This document shows, piece after piece, positions 18,101 through 21,860 of a stretch of 21,860 nucleotides of DNA. Within the stretch, counting starts at the first letter, position 1, and every line of letters begins with the position of its first letter. The DNA lies in IMG/VR virus record IMGVR_UViG_3300009155_000309, positions 1 to 21,860 of that record. One strand, given 5' to 3'. The translations under genes and the position numbers were made by a program. The notes under the pieces are model-generated. The model searched no databases. It was not told the DNA's origin and worked only from the letters and a program-made list of their open reading frames with translations. The DNA is from a virus.

Positions 18101-18170
18101 GGCAGGAATAACTACAGGAACTATTTTAAAAAGAACAAAACCTCTTGGTTATATCAATTATGTTTCATAA
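6147..18170 (+). CDS. Giant baseplate/virion structural protein (4007 aa) in the gp7 position, with YHYH-like domain
   Basis: A single uninterrupted ORF of 12 kb sits where T4 has gene 7 (about 1030 aa). The N-terminus (residues 1-55) and a phage-baseplate segment at about 187-240 (IRHIKDFYSVKGTNESFKIL, then FKALYGENVSII) probably anchor it in the wedge. The rest is built from repeated beta-rich modules. One type is 'GxGYxxxPxVxI' glycine-rich repeats. Another is 'NHGF/Y-xxGdxvxY...YYVxxVDxxxIKLs' modules, for example starting near 7920, 8640, 8945, 11665 and 15065. A third is 'IDDEII-Y-G...GC-RG-SG' modules near 6450, 10850 and 15490. A YHYH-type segment lies at about 1240-1331: GWAYDGNPIYGPYGY at 1245-1259, then LDENNGRYCITPEFPNGTYA, with YAYF in place of the usual His-rich signature. 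Homology to T4 gp7 is inferred from position only. A combined wedge and host-contact role is plausible. Confidence 0.8.
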   Translation: MVEKRIQFNNIVKNQLPEYVRDEFPLVSEFLSQYYISQEFQGAPADLIQNIDQYSKLDNNTNQIDYVILSSSISFIDDTITIDLVKSSTGTEGFPESYGLLQIDDEIITYIGKTSNTFTGCIRGFSGITSHKKQNKPDELVFSQSESAEHSAGSKILNLSSLFLKEFLSKLKYQLTPGFENRDLDVKLDQSNFIRHIKDFYSVKGTNESFKILFKALYGENVSIIKPKEQLFRPSDAQYKVYKSLVVESVSGNPYDLENSTLFQDEYGNITKSYAPIASVEKISSELGSYYKLNLDSGYNRDLIVDGAIYGNFSIHPKTKLIGNVSTGSTVLDVDSTIGFPQSGELKVLYSDNTIGIVSYYSKSINQFFDCKNITNTILDESNIGINTYAYGKSSKNSNETITIQIRSVLSNLNIEDDTYYLAPGNTGKIKTLGVNEKNAVSNNWLFNISPSYVVESVSKVNNSDYKIITKDSHIFRLGDIVTITNSSGVKKSATVIDVFSNKIIKINGQGTLSTTDTYTIKRNILKSNISSAISNIQNVYKIKDRTLIASSSIPYYIDIQTGSPYTLTPSDKSIIFSGTFGVGLAYTDIFKITSNTDHGFYTGDAIYYNPRGSITSSGSLFNEGVYFVKREDFNNIRFAKSRSDIFNSNFERITTSKTVSSNKLELQKFNSKIVSSQNLLREISPPVNDGYQYETNPGKIGILINGVEILNYKSTDNISYGALEEINVVSSGFDYDIINPPILNINDSVGTGATGYCAINGNLKEIRIIDPGFDYLQSPIIKITGGNGIGAKAEPNMKLVTHQSVFNSNLTSQLVGIGTTISTIGFTTYHKFINAEQVIYKTDGQTPVGGLSTDSTYYVNVQTPYTIKLHNTFDDAVVGVNTITLSSYGIGNHTIQSYNKKSIIGSISVINSGSGYENKKRTTGSSGINTSLGLVYIKNHDYKSGEIVTYTNDDAVIGGLQNNTNYYISKVDDNQFKLSQIGVGLTNQDFYYTTNQYIDFSSVGSGTHTFNYPDILVEIIGNVGISSVSGETFQSKIQPIFRGTITSFHLTNGGVGYGSSEILNYYREPNFTLDSGSDAILTPVVSIDGKIVDVIINKTGNNYNSSPKLYISGVGNGAVLTPIIQNGQIVSVKIIESGVNYTQETTKIEVISSGTKSVFKSKIQTWKVNLFQKYFKSITDDDGIISEGLNSEYGLEYTHLYAPRKLREILYASDQGGNILYKTADLKKVNGSEILSTDHSPIIGWAYDGNPIYGPYGYLKNQGGIVSQMKSGYKIDLKTNRPPVNDNFPVGFFVEDYTYYNRDDETVLDENNGRYCITPEFPNGTYAYFVTINNISVDSSGPFIGYKQPTFPYIIGNNFRSKPIDFNFDKLSNQKYIDLNKTQWMRNTYPYNLIDENSSYPYLNIPNKLNQTVDIKSASPGAVENVGIVTGGNDYKVDDSITFNNENLQGGYGASAKVSKIYGKPINTISVATSSISNVEIYPTEEKGNLVLFTKNPHNFKDSDIISISGLNTTSSLLEAFYTVGVTTNILTLISSTGNLSSTGIITYFSVSGNLSYQNIRENDILGIGTEKVQVLSIDERSSRIKVLRGVNGSVGVSHTASSLLFENSKRLNINVGFSTLFDYKTNKEIYLNPIESIGIGTKSGVGIGTTISFSNPGVGITQIFIPTKSIYIPYHNLETGDILTYSVNGGSPLIVSQTGIGTTTLENNSTVYVAKISNSLIGISTVKVGLGSTGTFVGIASTTSSLSTLYFTGLGTGVNHSFKTNYLPITGKISRNLITVSTAQTHGLLNGDTVFVDVNPSISTTFTINYNDYNRRLVVNPNTFLSAGISTITNTITIPNHGYVKGQKIIHTSSSPSIGLQSNKIYYAVIVDENNIKLSNTYFDSISLNPEIVGISSASFGTISAINPPIKVYKDSTVTFDLSDSSLSYNLQGNIYSAFKLDFYKDSNFTEKYTTSEQTNIFEITRYGSVGITNDARVILTVNQYLPEKLYYKLNPIYENQLPSTKQEIVVDNSIHSNNEIQIHQSKYNGEYQVSVASSTSFTYTSGEILEADLYSSSSSKLEYQTNSKNCSGTISNVEITNKGKNYYTLPTLTNITSTDGYGALLEASSKSIGKVNSTKINDIGFDFPCDFTVKPSVQMPQVIKVEPLASFESIKVSSFGRGYTVSPKLIVIDGKTNRIASEVDLKYTLGDNDVKILKNTYGLNNITPKIIPIQNSNGVGISSIQFNSISKDVTVTLSVGFSVANDFPFKVNDKVLIENVSVGIESTGKGFNSENYNYSLFTITAVDANIGGNIGTVTYNLSNYLIGSEVPGTYDSINSAGRIIPEKYFPIFNSILKKNNFLENEKVLTLSASGYVDTWNSTIDQLRIISNQKFVANEIIEGYTSKSQGIISKLDNFDAVFELNSSSDINGGWNSNAGFLNDNLQRIQDNHYYQNFSYSLKSKVDYDTWNDAVSTLNHTSGFKKFSDYQLESSEPNIFDPKNNQALSATIDVITDIVGYADLNCFYNFDLVRENSLEINSSVISNEIIFSNTILIDYFESIGNRVLSIDDISSQFNSNPRPTNYSEVHRFLLTDARAQKNFIYIRDKRYTSQRQLLISTLIHDVGLGHINQYGRVETTYDMGSFDFGIVGSEGVLYFYPTKYEVNDYDVTLISYNLKDVYTSVASTSFGDSVSFATTSIIVSSGTTTNISNIPTTYQSAKILVEIGANNGTGPFQFNEISIIHDGSDVQFIDYGQLSTDSLTENSSSGLGTYNTYISGSDFKLDFIPNSGIGLTAIINTIQVSIANTGFSGVGTFDLKHSRLESRSTSIASTSTPTPIVISDYLDDYDGAYFIVQASDITNNRHQLSEVVVIDDDTETYFNEFANIETSSGIGTIGTARVGGVTQLTFTPLQNVETGIKVFSNILRYEDDDKDVVSFNNSSLETNYQNYYGTNRDIKRSFELKHKNYPIFQRYFDGTDSSIISTSSDTISIPNHFFVTGENLTYSHPGISTSTYGAIGIASTYFVGVGTTSKLPSSVYVVKVNDNKIKLAASASDALNPIPKVLNIVSVGIGETLHSFTSTNQNAKVIIAIDNLIQSPIVASAVTTTLSNRVFTTDDIIYLDNITSLFGSNLLKIGNEIMRIDEVGIGSTNGIRVRRPWLGTVVAGYSTGTLVTKVSGNYNIVDNTLNFIEAPYGNIPYGTTTNPPDERDWEGISIHSKFQGRTFLRSGESNTSNETYYKNYIFDDISSGFNGKEKTFNLKSFGSNISGISSENAIILINDIFQGPESQYNYTLSQTAGITSVTFTGTASSITSDVNTASIPRGGIIVSVGSSSGFGYQPLISAGGTATVSAAGTISSISIGNSGSGYRQGLQTVRVGVGTSSTDILNITIVGTASINNGYITGVSITNPGVGYTFTNTPYVIFDAPLSYSNIPLVYSSSSSGIGTQATIDIVVGQGSSIIDYEIKNTGYGYNENDILTIGIGGTVGIPTTSNSNFEEFKINIQKTFTDKFTGWSIGKLQVLDNFDSLFDGKRKTFTISYSRIPFSIYSAKGSNINVEDTLLIFVNDILQVPGEGYQFPGGSIITFTEPPKSGDTSKIIFYKGSGEIDVVYRDILETVKVGDELTIGYDPYIGQSISLQENERAVTSINSTNVLSTNPYFGPGNVTDATLLRPVTWCKQTEDMIIDETVISKSRILYEPLINPVAYLINSVGIGSTIIFVDNIKPFFNQINENSTNLDYQKNITLISQEPKVSAAATAIVSIAGTISSIVISNGGQGYITNPTVTIAGPIGFGTTATENTAVGVASITAGIVTTITITTPGLGYTTIPIVLIEPPTMKTENNEVKSYEGDFGIITGIKTTSVGVASTGIVFDFVISKNSFLRNSLITGVTTISGIQTGYYFVVYNSNVGNGVTSLNSSGSIVGVGSTFLDNVYQVASVSIAQTSAVGFGITYVAKVTVSVSNYNGLTGIGYSNFYGEFSWGKVSLESRNKELSYNSYNLRGSAGITTGTILKRTKPLGYINYVS
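16120..17605 (+). repeat. Two diverged copies of an about 85-residue module in the giant protein
   Basis: Residues about 3325-3412 (16120-16380) and about 3734-3818 (17347-17600) share one layout: an Ala/Val-rich start, then AGTISSI, a GGxGY-type turn, a glycine-rich valine strand, an Ile/Thr-rich strand, a PGxGYT turn, and a strand ending in (D/E)(A/P)P. Examples are TVSAAGTISSISIGNSGSGY and AIVSIAGTISSIVISNGGQG. This indicates internal duplication as a source of the gene's length. It is a protein-level similarity; the DNA has diverged. Confidence 0.6.
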
Positions 18171-18178
18171 ATAAATAA
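18167..18178 (+). promoter_or_regulatory. Late promoter(s) of gene 8, tandem ATAAATA
   Basis: The sequence ATAAATAAATAA overlaps the stop codon of the giant gene and offers overlapping NATAAATA late motifs (18166-18173 and 18170-18177). They lie about 20-30 nt before the ATG of gene 8. It would let gp8 and the following gene be expressed independently of the 12-kb gene. The tandem layout could also be simple AT-rich sequence. Confidence 0.6.
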
Positions 18179-18194
18179 ATAAAAAACCATAAAA

Positions 18195-19748
18195 ATGTCT
18201 GCTATTATAACTGACCAAATTAGAATATTGAATGCTAAGAACTTTATATCTGGCGTAACAACATCTACGAATACATATTATTCTTTTATTGGACTACCAA
18301 ATCCGACAGACATTCAAACTGATTGGAATGCAAATCCTCCCTCACCTAAAGATAATTTTAATGAGGAGAATGATTATTGGGATAATATGATTGCTTTGAA
18401 AAAGATTACTTCAAATGATATACGACAAGTAATTCAGAAAAGAATGTGGTCTTCTGGCACAAAATATGATATGTACAGACACGATTATAATGTGTCAAAT
18501 ACTGCTCAAGTATCAGGTTCAACTAATCTATATTTTTCATCATATTACGTTTTAAATAGTGAATATAGAGTTTATATTTGCTTACAAAATGGAATGGACC
18601 CAGAAAATCCAACTGGAAAACCATCAATTGATGAACCAACTTTTACTGACTTAGAACCAAGATCGGCAGGTACAAGTGGTGATGGATACGTTTGGAAATA
18701 TCTATATACAATCAATCCATCAGATATAGTAAAATTTGAATCTACAAATTTTATGCCAGTCCCATCAAATTGGGAAACTGATACAAATAATTCATCTGTA
18801 AGAAATAATGCAGTTGATGGATCAATTAAAATCGTATCAATTACAAATAGAGGTGTTGGTGTAGGAACGGCAAATAGAACATATACAAGAGTTCCAATTA
18901 AAGGTAATGGTTCTGGAGCAGAATGCACAATAGTAATAAACAATGATCAACAAGTAGAATCCATTACAGTCTCAAATCAAGGATCTGGATATACTTATGC
19001 AAATGTAGATTTAGTATCTGGTGGAGTTCCTACAGGAACAACTAGACCAACTTTTGATGTTATTATTCCTCCCAAGGGTGGGCACGGATATGATATTTAT
19101 AGAGAACTTGGAGCATATAATGTATTGATATATTCTAGAATTGAAAATGATAATGAAAATCCAGATTTTATAACTGGAAATGAATTCTCAAGAATTGGTA
19201 TTATTGAGAATCCGAAATCATATGGATCAACTCAAATTTTGTCTTTGGATAAAGCAAGTGCTGTTTACGCAATAAGATTAACTGGAGTAGGTTATAGTTC
19301 GGCATCATTTACTGCAGATTCATTAATAAGTCAAACAGTGTCAACTGGAGTTACCGCAGTAGGTAGAGTTATAAGTTACGATCAGACTACTGCAGTACTA
19401 AAGTATTGGCAAGATAGGACACTATCCGGATTTAACACAGATGGAACATCACAAACAACCCCCCAGTATAGTTTTAACCTTACGCAATTTACAAGTTCAC
19501 CTTCTACTGGTGGAAGTTTAGTTGTATCGGGAAATTCTGGGACAACTCTCTCAATAGACAGTACATTTACGGGTATATCAACTGCAATAAATAATAGAAC
19601 ATATTACTTAGGTCAGTCATTTGTAAATGGTCTTGCAACTCCTGAGATAAAAAAATATTCAGGAAATATCATATATGTTGATAATAGACCATCAATAACC
19701 AGATCATCTAACCAAAAAGAAGATATTAAAGTCATTTTGCAATTCTAA
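18195..19748 (+). CDS. 8: Baseplate wedge subunit gp8 (517 aa)
   Basis: Gp8 binds the outer side of the T4 wedge and contacts gp6, gp7 and gp10. T4 gp8 has 334 residues. This one, like cyanophage versions I recall, is longer. The N-terminal half has the family pattern: ITDQIRILNAKNFI (about 5-18), a TYYSFIGLPNPTD segment (27-39), KKITSNDIRQVIQKRMWSSG (about 69-88), then TKYDMYRHDYN, and a VYICLQNGMDP...P--EP-F motif (about 126-160) with DGYVWKYLYTI. An insertion at about 208-280 carries the same glycine-rich 'NxGxGY' repeat as the giant protein (IVSITNRGVGVG, SITVSNQGSGYTY), which may account for part of the extra length. The gap after the giant gene is 24 nt, with late motifs in it. Confidence 0.88.
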   Translation: MSAIITDQIRILNAKNFISGVTTSTNTYYSFIGLPNPTDIQTDWNANPPSPKDNFNEENDYWDNMIALKKITSNDIRQVIQKRMWSSGTKYDMYRHDYNVSNTAQVSGSTNLYFSSYYVLNSEYRVYICLQNGMDPENPTGKPSIDEPTFTDLEPRSAGTSGDGYVWKYLYTINPSDIVKFESTNFMPVPSNWETDTNNSSVRNNAVDGSIKIVSITNRGVGVGTANRTYTRVPIKGNGSGAECTIVINNDQQVESITVSNQGSGYTYANVDLVSGGVPTGTTRPTFDVIIPPKGGHGYDIYRELGAYNVLIYSRIENDNENPDFITGNEFSRIGIIENPKSYGSTQILSLDKASAVYAIRLTGVGYSSASFTADSLISQTVSTGVTAVGRVISYDQTTAVLKYWQDRTLSGFNTDGTSQTTPQYSFNLTQFTSSPSTGGSLVVSGNSGTTLSIDSTFTGISTAINNRTYYLGQSFVNGLATPEIKKYSGNIIYVDNRPSITRSSNQKEDIKVILQF

Positions 19749-19754
19749 AGAATT

Positions 19755-21860
19755 ATGTCTCAGCAAACTAATTTAAATGTATCACCATATTTTGACGATT
19801 TTGATGCAAATAATGACTACTATAAAGTACTTTTTAAACCTGGTATTCCAATTCAAGCAAGAGAATTAACAACTCTTCAGTCAATATTACAGAATCAAAT
19901 TGAAAAATTTGGGCAACACTTCTTTAAAGAAGGCGCAAAAGTTATTCCCGGAAATACTGGTTATAATGCAATTTATTATGCAGTTGAATTAAATAATACA
20001 TATCTTGGAATTCCAATAGAAGCTTATATAAGTCAACTTGTAGGAACAAAAATTACAGGGCAGACTTCTGGAGTAACTGCTGTAGTAGAAAAAGTTCTAT
20101 CTGCAAATGATTCAGAAAGAGGAAATGTAACATTATATGTAAATTATATTTCATCAAATACTCAAAATAATTCAACACAACAGTTCTCTGACGATGAATT
20201 ATTAGAAACAAGTGTAACTATTATATCTGGACTTCTTGGAAATACATCAATTCCTTCAGGTAGTGTATTTGCATCTACAATTGCAAATAATTCAACATCA
20301 GTAGGATCTGCATTTTCTATCACTAATGGTGTATATTTTATTCGTGGACAATTTGTAAATGTAAATACAGAGACATTAATTTTAGATCAATATACAAATA
20401 AACCTAACTATAGAGTTGGTTTATTTATAAATGAAGAAATCATCAATGCAGATATTGATGAAAATTTAACAGATAATTCACAAGGATTTAATAATTATGC
20501 TGCTCCAGGTGCTGATAGACTGAAAATAACAGTTTCACTGTATAAAAAGAATTTAGCAGATTTTAATGATAACAATTTTATAGAATTATCAACAATTAAT
20601 GATGGAATTATAAAATCTCAATCAGTTTCATCAAATTATAATCTTGTTAAAGATGAATTAGCAAAAAAAACATACGCAGAGTCTGGAAATTATTACATAA
20701 ATCCATATAATATTTCTGTAGTAGAGTCATTAAATGATGGTGTTGGAAATCGTGGAATATTTAATTCTGGACAATTTACATATGGAGGATCAACATCGTC
20801 TGATGATTTAGCAATATATCAAATATCTCCAGGAAAATCTGTTGTAAGAGGGTATGAAGTTGAAAATACATCTCCAATATTTTTGGATGTACCAAAACCA
20901 AGAACAACAAAGACAATAAAAAATCAATCAATCAATTACAATACAGGATCAACATTAAAATTAAATAGAGTATATGGAACACCTACAATTGGAATTGGAA
21001 ATACTTATATATTAAGTTTAAGAGATGAACGTGTTGGATATTCTTCAACGACCGCACCAGGAAATGAAATAGGTGTCGCAAGAGTTTATGATTTTAGATT
21101 AGAATCTGGAAAATACAATACATCAAATAAAAATATAAATGAATGGGATATTTCATTATATGATATTCAAACTATTTCAGAGATTACATTAAATCAACCA
21201 ATTGATTTATCAATACCTACATTTATTAAGGGCAAATCTAGTGGTGCAACAGCATTTCTACGATATGCTGTTTCAGCCGGGACTGCAGTAACTGTATATG
21301 AAAAGTCTGGAGAATTTATTGCAAATGAATCATTTATATTTAACGGTATAGAAAATAATAGAGTAGCAATAGCAGTTACTTCATATGGAATCTCGGATAT
21401 TAAATCTGTTTATGGTATTGTTGGTTCTGCTTCAACATTTACTGCAGATGTAATTCAGTCAGATTCATTCAATATTGGAATAGCAACAATTTCAGCTTTG
21501 AGTGGTGGCATAAGTACGGTATATAGTTCAAATCCTCAATTTCCAGGAAAAAATATAAGAGCAAAAAATATTATAAAGTATAGTGGAGGATCTTCAGATC
21601 CAGTTTTTGCTAAAGTTGTAAGCGTTGGATCAACATCTATTACAATATCTGGAGTTACTACAATTACTGGTATAGTTGAAGGTAAATTGCCATCTAGTAC
21701 ATTAAATGTAACAGACTTAAAAATAATAACATCATCTTTATCATCTTCAAGTGACAACACATTATATACAAAATTACCAAAAGATAATATAGAATCTATA
21801 GATTTAACAGATTCTTATGTAACTATAAGAAAGATTCAAAATGTTAATATTTCCGGAAAT
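19755..21860 (+). CDS. DUF4815-type virion structural protein, 5' part (702 codons in window)
   Basis: The frame opens at ATG 19755, 6 nt after the gp8 stop, and runs without a stop to the right edge; the 3' end is outside the window. The N-terminus (SPYFDDFDANNDYYKVLFKP, then GIPIQARELTTLQSILQNQI, EKFGQHFFKEGAKVIPG) is the strong signature of the DUF4815 domain of T4-like cyanophage tail and baseplate proteins. Around residues 245-275 the motif GFNNYAAPGADRLKITVSLY is also typical. Further on are repeated beta-rich segments (SKVVSVGSTSITISG-like) and a PGKSVVRGYEVE segment (about residues 360-371). It is probably a distal baseplate or tail-fibre connector protein that replaces T4 gp9/gp10 functions; that role is inference. 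Confidence 0.85.
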   Translation, partial: MSQQTNLNVSPYFDDFDANNDYYKVLFKPGIPIQARELTTLQSILQNQIEKFGQHFFKEGAKVIPGNTGYNAIYYAVELNNTYLGIPIEAYISQLVGTKITGQTSGVTAVVEKVLSANDSERGNVTLYVNYISSNTQNNSTQQFSDDELLETSVTIISGLLGNTSIPSGSVFASTIANNSTSVGSAFSITNGVYFIRGQFVNVNTETLILDQYTNKPNYRVGLFINEEIINADIDENLTDNSQGFNNYAAPGADRLKITVSLYKKNLADFNDNNFIELSTINDGIIKSQSVSSNYNLVKDELAKKTYAESGNYYINPYNISVVESLNDGVGNRGIFNSGQFTYGGSTSSDDLAIYQISPGKSVVRGYEVENTSPIFLDVPKPRTTKTIKNQSINYNTGSTLKLNRVYGTPTIGIGNTYILSLRDERVGYSSTTAPGNEIGVARVYDFRLESGKYNTSNKNINEWDISLYDIQTISEITLNQPIDLSIPTFIKGKSSGATAFLRYAVSAGTAVTVYEKSGEFIANESFIFNGIENNRVAIAVTSYGISDIKSVYGIVGSASTFTADVIQSDSFNIGIATISALSGGISTVYSSNPQFPGKNIRAKNIIKYSGGSSDPVFAKVVSVGSTSITISGVTTITGIVEGKLPSSTLNVTDLKIITSSLSSSSDNTLYTKLPKDNIESIDLTDSYVTIRKIQNVNISGN

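Noticed and set aside
6147-18170. CRISPR-like or DNA-level tandem repeats within the giant gene.
   Set aside because: Recurring short strings such as ggaattggaac reflect repeated Gly-Ile-Gly codons. No regular repeat-spacer pattern is visible and the modules have diverged at the DNA level.

Overview
This window looks like part of the genome of a T4-like cyanomyovirus, a phage of marine Synechococcus or Prochlorococcus. The reasons are the collinear baseplate genes 25, 6, a giant gene in the gene 7 position, gene 8 and a DUF4815-type structural gene. Late promoters of the NATAAATA type lie upstream of several genes. Codon use is strongly AT-rich, and several small ORFs resemble conserved cyanophage hypothetical proteins. 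All family assignments are from recalled family features; no database was searched.

Layout. Positions 1-405 hold two small overlapping hypothetical genes. Positions 406-1055 contain no convincing gene but are rich in signals: a very AT-rich stretch, three copies of a 15-nt element containing the cyanobacterial-type DnaA box TTTTCCACA plus a weaker fourth box, a leftward sigma70-like promoter, a late-type promoter, and a perfect-consensus rightward sigma70 promoter (TTGACA, 17 nt, TATAAT). That rightward promoter leads into a 55-aa gene with a strong Shine-Dalgarno (1056-1223). Positions 1224-1596 are again non-coding and contain overlapping long inverted repeats and a rho-independent terminator. 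Positions 1597-3790 hold small accessory genes: a 61-aa hypothetical, a 256-aa glycosyltransferase-like protein, three very small ORFs ending in a terminator, a frame-disrupted gene (3094-3503) and an 80-aa hypothetical.

From 3818 to the right edge is a tightly packed rightward late cluster: gp25 (133 aa), gp6 (641 aa), a 4007-aa repeat-built protein in the gp7 position, gp8 (517 aa), and the first 702 codons of a DUF4815-type protein that runs off the window. Gaps are 0-24 nt, with late promoters before 25 and before 8. Gp25, gp6 and gp8 would build the baseplate wedge. The giant protein probably joins or decorates the wedge.

The most interesting part is 406-1596. DnaA-box iterons beside an AT-rich stretch, early-type promoters facing both ways and structured repeats lie next to baseplate genes. 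This is the kind of place and composition described for T4 oriE, which lies between baseplate genes 5 and 6 and uses iterons and an early promoter. I infer a candidate replication origin or host-DnaA-responsive control region. This is untested.
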